From contig JAJEDD010000017.1 in NCBI GenBank assembly GCA_022821685.1, positions 1 to 33,180 of the forward strand: a stretch of 33,180 bases of DNA, written 5' to 3'. This stretch comes from Acidimicrobiia bacterium (GTDB lineage: Bacteria > Actinomycetota > Acidimicrobiia > Acidimicrobiales > Aldehydirespiratoraceae). This document shows, in pieces, positions 17,880-25,986 of the stretch (positions within the stretch are counted from its first letter, which is position 1; every line of letters starts with the position of its first letter). A program made the translations under genes and the position numbers. The notes under the pieces are model-generated. The model was not told the DNA's origin, searched no databases, and saw only the letters and a program-made list of their open reading frames with translations.

Positions 17880-20800
17880 GTGAGCGACGCGGGTGGCGGG
17901 GACCTGTTCATTGTCGATAACAGCGTCTCGGGTTGGACCGGTCTGGAGTACCTGAGCCAGTGGAGTGAACTGGCCCGCTCCTTCGACATCGCCAGCGGGT
18001 TCTTCGAGATCGGAGCGCTGCTGGCCCTCGACGGCAAGTGGCAGCAACTAGATCGGATCCGCTTGCTGATGGGCGACGAGGTGTCGCTGCGCACCCACAA
18101 CGCGTTCAAGGAGGCGCTGAGCAAGCGGGTGGGTCGCCTCGACGACAGTCTCGAGCACGAGAAGGATCCCAACCCGTTCCTGGAGGGCGCCGCCGCCGTG
18201 GTTCAGGCTCTCTCGGAGGGCCGCATCGAGTGCCGGGTGTACCGGCGCGACAAGTTCCATGCCAAGGCCTACATCACCCACGCCAAGTTCGATGTGGTGG
18301 GAGCGCAGGCGTTGGTCGGTTCCAGCAACTTCACTCGACCCGGACTCACCCGCAACGTGGAGTTGAACATCCAGGTGCAAAGCGGCCGAGAGGTGGCCCA
18401 GCTCCAGGACTGGTTCGAGACGCACTGGGCGGCAGCGGAGGATGTGTCCACCGAGGTGCTGCGCACGATCACCCGCCACACCGCCGACTTCACGCCCTTT
18501 GATGTGTATGCCAGGGCGATGCACGAGTTCTTCCGTGGTCGGGAGCTCACCGCGGGCGAGTGGGACGAGTCGCAGTCGCGCATGTTTGGCCAACTCGACC
18601 GCTACCAGCAGGAGGCGTACTGGTCACTGATGAAGATCGCCCGTCGGCACGGGGGCGCGTTCCTGTGTGACGGCGTGGGTCTGGGAAAGACGTTCGTGGG
18701 GCTGATGCTGATCGAGCGGCTGGTGCTGCACGAGAACAAGCGGGTGGTGCTGTTGGCCCCCAAGGCCGCTCGAGATGCAGTGTGGGATCCGCACCTGCGT
18801 CGGTGGCTGCCTCACATCGGCGGCGTCGGCGGTGGTGAGGACTTCTCCAGCCTCAGCGTGTTCAGCCACACCGATCTGGGCCGGGCAGGCGACTTCCCCG
18901 AGCGGTTCCGACGGATCGCCGAGTTGGCCGATGCGGTGATCATCGATGAGGCCCACCACTTCCGAAATCGCGGCAGCCGCGGCGACGACACCGGCGGCCA
19001 CGGCCGGGGTCTCGGCGCCGCGCCCGATCCTGTCGACGCCGACAGGGATCGCCGCTCCCGCTATTGGCGCTTGTACGACCTGCTGGACGGCTCGGTCCGA
19101 TCCAAGCAGGTGTACCTGCTGACGGCTACGCCGGTGAACAACCGCCTGGCTGACTTCCGCCACATGGCCGAGCTGTTCACTCGGGGCGACGAGTCCGTCT
19201 TCGCCCGCAGTCTCGGCGTGAACAACCTCTCGGCTCACTTCAATCTGATGGAGCGCACCCTGCAAGACTCCCTGGCCGCCGATGGCCCACAACCGGACGG
19301 GGTGGCGTCCGCGCTGTCGGAGGGCATGACGCCTGAGGCCCGCGAAGCGCTTGCCGCCGATGTCGTGTTCGACGCGCTGGTCGTGCAGCGCAGCCGCTCC
19401 TATGCCAAGGCCAGCCAGATCGCCGAGACCGGCGGGTCTGCCGCGTTTCCCGAGCGCAGGGCGCCGCAGGTGGCCGAGTACTCGATCCGGTCGTCGTACC
19501 GGGACGTGCTCGACATGTTCGACAAGGCCTGCAGGCGCCGACAGCCGCTGTTCTCGTTGGCGATCTACTACCCGCTGGCCCACTACATCGGCCCCGAGGA
19601 CGTCAACCCGTTCGAGGAGAACCGTCAGCGCCAGGTGGTCGGCCTGATCCGCACCATGTTCCTGAAGCGATTCGAGAGCTCCGTCTATGCCTTTGTGAAG
19701 TCCCTCGACCGGCTGATGCGCAAGCTGCTGGCCTTCGTGGAGGTGCAAAGCGAGCCGGGGGCGGAGCGGTCCCGGCTCGACGCCTGGGTGCATCGCCACG
19801 CGGCGGTCGTCGGCTATCGGCCCGAAGTCCAGCTCGGCTTGGACTTTGAGGGATCTGAGGTCGACGAGGATGAGTCCGACGTCGATGAGGACGTGATCCC
19901 GCCGGAGTTGCTGGAAGCGGTCGAGCAGCTCCCCCGCGACGAGTATGACGTGACTGCCATCTTGGACAAGACCTTCGAGGACCTCGACGCAATCGTGCAG
20001 TTCCTCGATGCCACGAGCCGGCTCACCTCGGACCAGGACGACAAGGTGCGCAGGCTGGCCCGGCTGCTGCGCACCAAGGATCTGGCTGAACGCAAGGTCC
20101 TGGTGTTCACTGAGTTCGCCGACACCGCCCGGTACGTCGAGGCGCAGCTGGGTGCCGCGGGCATCGACGGCCTTGTTCGCATCGACAGCGGCTCGAAGCT
20201 CGACCGGGCCGAGGTGATCCGCCGCTTCTCCCCCTACTACAACGCCAGCAGTTCCTCCGAGCTCACCAAGAGCGGACTGGAGGAGATCAGGGTCCTCGTG
20301 TCCACCGATGTGCTGGCGGAGGGCCTCAACCTTCAGGACGCCACCCGCCTCGTCAACTACGACCTGCACTGGAATCCGGTGCGGCTGATGCAGCGCATAG
20401 GCCGAGTCGATCGTCGCATGAGCCCCGCGACCGAGGCACGGCTGGCCTTCGACCATCCGGAGGCTGCTGCGGACCGGGGCGTGGTGAGGTTCTGGAACTT
20501 CCTGCCTCCCACCGAACTCGAGAACATCCTGGAGCTGTACGAGAAGGTGGCCGGCAAGACCCTGCTGATCTCCAGCACGCTCGGCATCGAGGGCCGCAAG
20601 CTGCTGCGGCCCGACGACGACTACGACCCGCTGCGCGAGTTCAACGCCACCTACGAGGGCACCCGCACCGCGGCTGAGGAGATGCATCTGGAGTATCAGG
20701 CGCTGCTGCGGAGCCATCCCGGTCTGGCCGACAGGCTCGACGGATTGCCCGGTTCGGTGTTCTCGGGCCGCCGCAAGCTCGCCAAGGGCGCCCGGGGCGT

Positions 20801-21104
20801 GTTCTTCTGCTACGCGCTGCCGGCCCTCGACGCCGAGGAGGCGATGTTCACGCTGGCGGCCGGCCCCACCCGCTGGTACCTCTACGACGCCGACGAGGAC
20901 TCCATTGTCGAGTCGCCCGGCGAGATCGTCTCCAGCATCCGCTCCAACCCCAAGACGCCCCGCCGCTGCACCACCAGCCGAAAGACCCTGATGGAAGTGC
21001 GCGACCAAGTTCGTCGCCACATCCGCGACACCTACCTCAAGCGGGTCAACGCCCCCATGGACGCCCCCGACCCCGAACTGCGCTGCTGGATGGAACTGAA
21101 CTAA
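17880..21104 (+). CDS. PLD-like nuclease fused to SNF2/SF2 helicase
   Basis: Predicted DNA-translocating nuclease of 1074 residues. The N-terminal domain (about 1-200) is phospholipase D-like: H127-A-K129 (HxK), then GSSN at 147-150 and N159-x-E161, one copy only, as in nucleases that act as dimers such as BfiI. The helicase part has Walker A GVGLGKT at 265-271, DEAH at 356-359, LLTATPVN near 413-420, FTEFADTARYVE near 742, and the C-terminal motif QRIGRVDRR near 837-845. An acidic stretch lies near 660-680. The methyltransferase/specificity gene follows after 11 bases, suggesting a joint restriction role. The nuclease activity is inferred. Confidence 0.85.
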   Translation: MSDAGGGDLFIVDNSVSGWTGLEYLSQWSELARSFDIASGFFEIGALLALDGKWQQLDRIRLLMGDEVSLRTHNAFKEALSKRVGRLDDSLEHEKDPNPFLEGAAAVVQALSEGRIECRVYRRDKFHAKAYITHAKFDVVGAQALVGSSNFTRPGLTRNVELNIQVQSGREVAQLQDWFETHWAAAEDVSTEVLRTITRHTADFTPFDVYARAMHEFFRGRELTAGEWDESQSRMFGQLDRYQQEAYWSLMKIARRHGGAFLCDGVGLGKTFVGLMLIERLVLHENKRVVLLAPKAARDAVWDPHLRRWLPHIGGVGGGEDFSSLSVFSHTDLGRAGDFPERFRRIAELADAVIIDEAHHFRNRGSRGDDTGGHGRGLGAAPDPVDADRDRRSRYWRLYDLLDGSVRSKQVYLLTATPVNNRLADFRHMAELFTRGDESVFARSLGVNNLSAHFNLMERTLQDSLAADGPQPDGVASALSEGMTPEAREALAADVVFDALVVQRSRSYAKASQIAETGGSAAFPERRAPQVAEYSIRSSYRDVLDMFDKACRRRQPLFSLAIYYPLAHYIGPEDVNPFEENRQRQVVGLIRTMFLKRFESSVYAFVKSLDRLMRKLLAFVEVQSEPGAERSRLDAWVHRHAAVVGYRPEVQLGLDFEGSEVDEDESDVDEDVIPPELLEAVEQLPRDEYDVTAILDKTFEDLDAIVQFLDATSRLTSDQDDKVRRLARLLRTKDLAERKVLVFTEFADTARYVEAQLGAAGIDGLVRIDSGSKLDRAEVIRRFSPYYNASSSSELTKSGLEEIRVLVSTDVLAEGLNLQDATRLVNYDLHWNPVRLMQRIGRVDRRMSPATEARLAFDHPEAAADRGVVRFWNFLPPTELENILELYEKVAGKTLLISSTLGIEGRKLLRPDDDYDPLREFNATYEGTRTAAEEMHLEYQALLRSHPGLADRLDGLPGSVFSGRRKLAKGARGVFFCYALPALDAEEAMFTLAAGPTRWYLYDADEDSIVESPGEIVSSIRSNPKTPRRCTTSRKTLMEVRDQVRRHIRDTYLKRVNAPMDAPDPELRCWMELN

Positions 21105-21115
21105 CGTCGCACGCC

Positions 21116-24100
21116 GTGCCTGCGGACCGTGCGGAGACGCTGCGAGGCATCCGCACCTTTGCGCAGCTGTTCCAGTATCTCGTAGACGATCAGGGCTGGC
21201 CCGTCGATCTGCCGGATCGTCTCGAGGAGCATGACCTCACGGCACTCACCTACGACTGGGATCCGGCCGACCTGGGCATTCCCGCGGGACGGCTCGGTGA
21301 TCTCGGGCGATTCCAGCAGATGCGGCCCCTGACGGCCAACCAGCCCTGGGGCGTGTTCTTTCTCGAGTTCAGCGGCCCACGGTTGCGCACAACTCCGATC
21401 CGGCGACTCTTGAGGGCGTTGGTCGCCCGCAAGCCCACCGGGAGCGCGGCGAGCACGCCCCGATGGGACTTGGAAGACCTGTTGTTCTTCGTGATCACCG
21501 GAACAGGCGACCGGGTGGAGGTCCATCTGTTGGCCTTCCGAGGCGAGGATCCGCGCACGGCGGAGTTCCGCTCTCTGACGTGGAGGCCGATCCAGACGCC
21601 GATCGCCCACTTGCAGCGGCTCAGCGCAGAGTTGCTGCCCTGCCTGGCCTGGCCGGCGGACGACAGCGACGTCGAGTCGTGGCGGGTTTCTTGGTGGGAG
21701 GCGTTCAGTTTGCCGGTCGGGCAAGCCATCAAGGACTCGGCCCGGCTGGCCGACCGGATGGCTCGCACCGCCCGCGACCTCAGAGATCAGATCGCCGCCG
21801 TACTGTCGAGCGAGGCTGGCGCTGGGCCGTTCTCGACGCTGAAGGGTGACATTCGTGCGCAGCTTGTGAGCAACGTCACCGACGACACGTTTGCGGACAT
21901 GTGCGCGCAGACGCTGGTGTACGGACTGCTCAGCAGTCGTGTGACCAACCCGGTCGACTTCGGATCGTCGCCGATCTTCTCTGCCGTGCCGGTCGCCAAC
22001 CCGTTCCTTGAGGCGCTGTTCGAGCAGGTCCACGACGAGGCCGTGGCCCTCGACCTTCCCGGCAGCGACCTCCCGCAGCTTGTGGCCGATCTGCGTGCGA
22101 CCAACGTGGAGGCGATCCTCGACCAGATGGGTTCCACTGCCAAGGGCGGCGACCCGGTGATCCACTTCTACGAGGAGTTCCTGAAGAAGTACGACCCCAA
22201 GATGCGCGCCGACGCCGGTGCCTTCTACACCCCGCAACCGGCGGTGGAGTTCATCGTTCGCGCTGTTGATGAGGTCCTGCGCTCCCGGTTCGGCCTGCCA
22301 ATGGGAATCGCCGACGCTTCGACATGGAGTCAAGTCGCTGAGCACAACGGTTTCGAGGTTCCCGACGGCGTTGACCCGGACAAGCCGTTCGTGTCGATGG
22401 TGGACCCAGCCACCGGCACCGGAACGTTCCTGGTGGAGTGGCTGCGCCAAGCCCGCCAGTCGTTCCTCGAGCATCGGATGTCCGCTGAATGGCCCGAGTA
22501 TCTGCGAGATCGGCTGTTGCCGTCGATGCACGCCTTCGAGTTGATGCTCGCGCCCTACGCCGTCGCCCATCTCAAGGTCGCGCTGGAACTCCACGCAGTC
22601 GGCGCCGGTGACGGAACCATGCAGATCCTGTTGACCGACACACTTGAACACGCCGCACGCCAGGGCCAGCTATCGACGATGACCGACCCGGTGGCCCAAG
22701 AAGGCAAGCGCGCCGAGGCCCTCAAGGAGCACGAACGATTCACAGTAGTGATCGGCAACCCGCCCTACGACCGAGAGCAGCGTGCCATCGGCAGCACCGG
22801 CAAGCGCAAGGGAGGCGTGGTCCGCTATGGGGCCGAGAGTCTTGCGCCGCTATTGATCCAAGTGACCGAGCCTATGAAGAAGGCGGGTCTCGGCGGCCAT
22901 CTCAAGAACGTTTACAACGACTACGTCTACTTCTGGCGCTGGGCCGTCTGGCAGGCCGCCGAGCTACCGCCCGGCCCCGGCGTAGTCGCGTTCATCACGG
23001 CGGCGTCGTATCTCGACGGCGTGTCAATGGGCGGCGTGAGGCATCTGCTCCGGGAAGCCTTCGACGAGCTGTGGATAATCGACTTGGGCGGCGAGGGACG
23101 CGGTGCTCTCAAGGAGGAGAACATCTTCGACATCCAAACCCCAGTAGCCATCGCCGTAGGTGTGAGGACAGGCAGCGGACAGAGCAAGCAGCTCCCCGCA
23201 GAGGTGTCGTCGCATGGTGATGCCACCTCGGAGAACCCGCAGCGCGGTCAGCCTGCGGTCGCCTTGAGTGGGGGGGGGGGGTCTGGCTGCCGATCCGCCC
23301 CACAGCTTCGAGCTGCCCATGCCGATATCACGAGCGAGAATACGGCCTCGACGCCGATGCAAGTCGAGGAGGGCATCGGCGGGGGCTGCACAGTTCACTA
23401 CGTCAAGATCGACGGCACTCGTGCTGACAAGCTGACAGCCCTGCACAGCCTTGCCCTGAGCCAAGTAGGCACCCGCGTGCGTGGGGCAGGGCTCGACAGG
23501 TTCACCCCGGCGAGCACCAAGCCCTACTTCGAGTGGCCAGAACTCGACGACCTGTTCCCTTGGATCTATTCGGGCTGCCAGGTCAAGCGGCTATGGCCCA
23601 TCGGTGAGGCATCACCGCTTCTGGAGCGTCGCTGGCGGACTCTGCTGGACGAGGTGCCGCGTCTTCGAGGCCACCTGCTGCGAGAGACAGGCAGCCGCAG
23701 GGTTGGGAGCCGACTCATTGCGCTGCTTGGGTATGGCAGCCGACTCAAGCCGCTGTGGGATCTGGATATCGGTGAAGCGCCGGAAGGAATCGAGCCGTAT
23801 GGCTATCGGAGTTTCGATCGACAATGGATCATTGCTGACATCCGTGTGATCGATGCCCCCAAGCGCTCCATCTGGGGCGTTCGCGGATTGCGGCAGGTGT
23901 TCCTGACGACGCTGACCTCCACCAAGCTGGGCCGGGGCCCGGTGCTGACCGCCACTCCCTATGTGCCCGACCTGCATCATTTTCGAGGCTCCTACGGGGC
24001 CAAGAACGTGATGCCGGTGTACCGAGATCCGGGTGGTACCGAGCCCAACGTGGCGACAGGATTGCTTGAAGCGCTCAGCGCGCGACTCAGCATCGAGGTC

Positions 24101-24718
24101 ACAGCGGAGGACCTGATCGCCTACGTCTATGGCTTGGGCGCGACGGGGGCCTTCGCTGATCGTTTCGCCGACGAGTTGGCTGAGGCCGCCGGTCCAGTCC
24201 ACATACCGATCACCGCCGACTCCGATCTGTTCGCGGGGGCGGTGGAGTTGGGCCGTGATCTGCTGTGGTGGCACACCTGGGGCGAGCGCTTGGCCCCCGA
24301 AGGCCAGTCCCGGCTACCCGAGGGCCAAGCCAAGGAGGTTCATCCCGTAGAAATCATGCCCGACGACTTCGAGTATGACTCCGAGTCCCAGACGCTCACT
24401 GTCGGCACCGGCGCGTTCGCCCCGGTGAGTCCGCAGGCCTGGGACTTCGAGGTCTCGGGACTGCGGGTCCTTCGATCCTGGCTCGGCTATCGCATGAAGA
24501 ACCGCAAGGGCCGCAAGTCCAGCCCCCTCGACAACATCCGGCCAACCCGCTGGACCCAGTCCGAAGAGCTGCTGCTCGTGCTGTCCATCATCGAGCACAC
24601 CATCGAGATCACCCCCCAAGCCGCGGCGCTGCTAGCCCAGATCGTCGAAGGCCCCCTGATCCCAGCCACCGACCTGCCAACCCCAACCCCCGCCAACCGC
24701 AGACCGCCCCGCCTATAG
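21116..24718 (+). CDS. Type ISP-like N6-adenine methyltransferase with specificity domain
   Basis: Predicted 1200-residue modification/specificity protein. Residues 1-360 are a poorly recognised N-terminal region. The methyltransferase core has FYTPQPAVEFIV near 369, motif I DPATGTGTF near 430 and catalytic NPPY near 548. The C-terminal part (about 790-1190) with YGLGATGAFADRF and FAGAVELGRDLLWWHTWGERL resembles the target-recognition region of type ISP enzymes such as LlaBIII. A low-complexity insert (about 686-758) contains a G12 tract; the frame is open at the present length. The GTG start follows the helicase stop by 11 bases with no ribosome site. Together the pair looks like a type ISP system split in two. 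Confidence 0.83.
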   Translation: MPADRAETLRGIRTFAQLFQYLVDDQGWPVDLPDRLEEHDLTALTYDWDPADLGIPAGRLGDLGRFQQMRPLTANQPWGVFFLEFSGPRLRTTPIRRLLRALVARKPTGSAASTPRWDLEDLLFFVITGTGDRVEVHLLAFRGEDPRTAEFRSLTWRPIQTPIAHLQRLSAELLPCLAWPADDSDVESWRVSWWEAFSLPVGQAIKDSARLADRMARTARDLRDQIAAVLSSEAGAGPFSTLKGDIRAQLVSNVTDDTFADMCAQTLVYGLLSSRVTNPVDFGSSPIFSAVPVANPFLEALFEQVHDEAVALDLPGSDLPQLVADLRATNVEAILDQMGSTAKGGDPVIHFYEEFLKKYDPKMRADAGAFYTPQPAVEFIVRAVDEVLRSRFGLPMGIADASTWSQVAEHNGFEVPDGVDPDKPFVSMVDPATGTGTFLVEWLRQARQSFLEHRMSAEWPEYLRDRLLPSMHAFELMLAPYAVAHLKVALELHAVGAGDGTMQILLTDTLEHAARQGQLSTMTDPVAQEGKRAEALKEHERFTVVIGNPPYDREQRAIGSTGKRKGGVVRYGAESLAPLLIQVTEPMKKAGLGGHLKNVYNDYVYFWRWAVWQAAELPPGPGVVAFITAASYLDGVSMGGVRHLLREAFDELWIIDLGGEGRGALKEENIFDIQTPVAIAVGVRTGSGQSKQLPAEVSSHGDATSENPQRGQPAVALSGGGGSGCRSAPQLRAAHADITSENTASTPMQVEEGIGGGCTVHYVKIDGTRADKLTALHSLALSQVGTRVRGAGLDRFTPASTKPYFEWPELDDLFPWIYSGCQVKRLWPIGEASPLLERRWRTLLDEVPRLRGHLLRETGSRRVGSRLIALLGYGSRLKPLWDLDIGEAPEGIEPYGYRSFDRQWIIADIRVIDAPKRSIWGVRGLRQVFLTTLTSTKLGRGPVLTATPYVPDLHHFRGSYGAKNVMPVYRDPGGTEPNVATGLLEALSARLSIEVTAEDLIAYVYGLGATGAFADRFADELAEAAGPVHIPITADSDLFAGAVELGRDLLWWHTWGERLAPEGQSRLPEGQAKEVHPVEIMPDDFEYDSESQTLTVGTGAFAPVSPQAWDFEVSGLRVLRSWLGYRMKNRKGRKSSPLDNIRPTRWTQSEELLLVLSIIEHTIEITPQAAALLAQIVEGPLIPATDLPTPTPANRRPPRL
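23237..23258. repeat. Hairpin just before the G tract
   Basis: Six-base arms CCGCAG / CTGCGG around a 10-base loop, 11 bases upstream of the homopolymer inside the methyltransferase gene. It may help stall polymerase near the tract, or be chance in GC-rich DNA. Confidence 0.3.
23270..23281 (+). repeat. G12 homopolymer within the methyltransferase gene
   Basis: Twelve consecutive G, read as four glycines (minus one partial codon) in the present frame. Loss of one G would lead to a stop at 23433-23435, gain of one G to a stop at 23425-23427. Both would keep the methyltransferase motifs but remove the specificity region. This is the usual layout of a phase-variable gene. Confidence 0.85.
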
Positions 24719-24776
24719 CTTCGATACCGACACACCGAGACCCTCGGCCGCTGCGCCTGATCCACCAGTCGGGGGA

Positions 24777-24833
24777 CGTGCCGGACGGCTGCCCAGGGAT
24801 CCGGAGGTCACCCGAATTAGAACTCAACAATAA
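24777..24833 (+). pseudogene. Likely remnant of the dehydrogenase C-terminus
   Basis: This frame ends DPEVTRIRT plus two glutamines and a stop. The intact dehydrogenase at 17506 ends DPEGTRMRT, so seven of nine residues agree in frame. It lies at the left edge of the right-hand repeat. An alternative reading is that both are a conserved upstream element of the small genes rather than coding remnants. Confidence 0.35.
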
Positions 24834-24849
24834 GTTTCGTGTAATTGCG

Positions 24850-24878
24850 TTGTGCATCCAGATTCCATGGTCTAGAGT
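24850..24878 (+). promoter_or_regulatory. Leaderless promoter of small gene, copy 2
   Basis: TTGTGC, 17-base spacer, TAGAGT, then 6 bases to the GTG at 24885, with the same spacings as copy 1. Confidence 0.72.
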
Positions 24879-24884
24879 TCCGCC

Positions 24885-25115
24885 GTGGACATCAGCACGG
24901 TCTCGCAGATGGTGACAGTGGCGCTGGCCGTGCTCGCCATCATCTGGCATCAGCAGCGTTCCACCGACAAGCTGCGCGAGCGTCTCGACAACATGGAGCA
25001 GCGACTGGCCCGCATCGAAGGATTCCTCGGAATCGGTATGCCCGCCGCGGCCTCAAAGAAGGCTCCGGGCACAACACTCGCCACAAAGCCCCCAGAGAAC
25101 CCCGAAGCCCACTGA
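24885..25115 (+). CDS. Small membrane-anchored coiled-coil protein, copy 2
   Basis: Unrecognised 76-residue protein, paralogue of the one at 17567. The hydrophobic helix and coiled coil from LAVLAIIWHQQ through RIEGFLGIGMP are identical in both apart from the 11-residue block missing here, while the first eight residues and the proline-rich tail have drifted. Conservation of the middle at protein level, with changes at the ends, suggests that the helix-coil part is under selection. It starts with GTG, 6 bases after the -10 box. Confidence 0.78.
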   Translation: MDISTVSQMVTVALAVLAIIWHQQRSTDKLRERLDNMEQRLARIEGFLGIGMPAAASKKAPGTTLATKPPENPEAH

Positions 25116-25154
25116 CCCCCTGCTGCCAGCACAGCCCCGGCGCTGCTGCCCGAT

Positions 25155-25170
25155 GTTCCGTGGCCGGAAC
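25155..25170. promoter_or_regulatory. Candidate operator of the toxin-antitoxin operon
   Basis: Six-base arms GTTCCG / CGGAAC around TGGC. Nearby, ATGGTCA occurs twice at 25186-25192 and 25198-25204, 12 bases apart, bounded by TCCATG and CATGGA. Phd-type antitoxins commonly bind such repeats at their own promoter; the exact site is an inference. Confidence 0.4.
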
Positions 25171-25252
25171 ATGGTGCAGATGTCCATGGTCACGACTATG
25201 GTCATGGATAGGAGGCTGATCGGAGCCTCGTCCATCGATCAGGAGGCAGCAC

Positions 25253-25534
25253 ATGACATCGAGCAACTACCAGGCATCGGGCGGTGCCATCACCATGAAG
25301 GCCTCGGAGTTCAAAGCCAAGTGCCTGAAGTTGATGGACGAAGTGGCTGAGACCGGCCGGGAGGTCATCATCACCAAGAACGGAGTGCCGGTGTCGCGAC
25401 TAGTGCCCCACCGTGAGAGGCCGAAGTCCCTGTTCGGTATAGACAAGGGCAAGATCGAGATCTTCGGTGACATCATCGAGCCAATCGATGTCGAATGGTA
25501 TGCCGAGTCCGGCAGGGGGTTGGACTTCGATTGA
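25253..25534 (+). CDS. Phd/YefM-family antitoxin
   Basis: Predicted antitoxin of 93 residues that neutralises the adjacent PIN toxin and represses its own promoter. The N-terminal DNA-binding Phd/YefM fold is seen in MKASEFKAKCLKLMDEV and the following strand-turn REVIITKNGVPVSRLVP. The C-terminal tail (about 60-93), rich in acidic and aromatic residues, would bind the toxin. The ATG at 25253 has AGGAGG 7 bases upstream, which favours it over the ATG at 25295 where most family members begin, giving a 14-residue extension. The toxin gene follows after 16 bases. Confidence 0.88.
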   Translation: MTSSNYQASGGAITMKASEFKAKCLKLMDEVAETGREVIITKNGVPVSRLVPHRERPKSLFGIDKGKIEIFGDIIEPIDVEWYAESGRGLDFD

Positions 25535-25550
25535 GAGGACGAGAGCTGGT

Positions 25551-25949
25551 GTGATCTTGCTGGACACGCATGTCATTGCCTGGTACAGGGGCGGCGAGAG
25601 CGCGTTGGGCAGGAAAGCCCGTTCGGCCGTCGATCGTGCCGCTGCCTCGGGGGAGGCGGCCGTCTCGGCCATTACGTTCTGGGAGCTTGCCATGCTGGTC
25701 GACAAGGGCCGGATAAGCCTTCCCGCCGATGTTGGATCGTGGCGCCGCACGAATCTGAGACAAGGCTTGACTGAGATCCCAGTCGACGGCGAGATAGCCG
25801 CCCGCGCCGGTTCGCTCTCCGGGCTTCATGGCGATCCCGCCGACCGAATAATCGTCGCCACCGCCATGAACGGCCATCAGCTGGTGACAGCCGATCAGCA
25901 GATCCTAGATTGGGATGGGCCGCTGCAGCGGCTCGACGCCCGCCAGTAG
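25551..25949 (+). CDS. PIN-domain toxin (VapC-like ribonuclease)
   Basis: Predicted metal-dependent ribonuclease toxin of 132 residues. PIN-domain acidic residues are visible: D5 in LLDTHVIAW, the glutamate in TFWELAML near 43, and aspartates in HGDPADRIIVATA and VTADQQIL. The WELAML and DPADRIIVATA segments are typical of the VapC group that pairs with Phd-type antitoxins. The GTG start 16 bases after the antitoxin stop is chosen because the family begins exactly at the first strand. The open frame extends 28 codons upstream within the antitoxin gene, without meaning. Confidence 0.9.
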   Translation: MILLDTHVIAWYRGGESALGRKARSAVDRAAASGEAAVSAITFWELAMLVDKGRISLPADVGSWRRTNLRQGLTEIPVDGEIAARAGSLSGLHGDPADRIIVATAMNGHQLVTADQQILDWDGPLQRLDARQ

Positions 25950-25986
25950 CCGATCCGGCTCGGCCGGTCAGCTGCGGCGGGGGCAG

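Larger units (their letters stand above)
24801..25154 (+). repeat. Direct repeat, right copy, flanking the defence cassette
   Basis: Counterpart of 17481-17867. It holds the dehydrogenase remnant, promoter and second small gene, and ends just before the operator-like palindrome of the toxin-antitoxin pair. Confidence 0.7.

Noticed and set aside
18624..21020. Minus-strand open frame of 798 codons opposite the helicase
   Set aside because: It is a shadow frame; the plus-strand protein has complete PLD and helicase motifs.
17880..24718. DISARM or BREX system
   Set aside because: The hallmark partners (DrmA, DrmB, or PglZ, BrxC and BrxL) are absent. Only a PLD-helicase and a methyltransferase are present.
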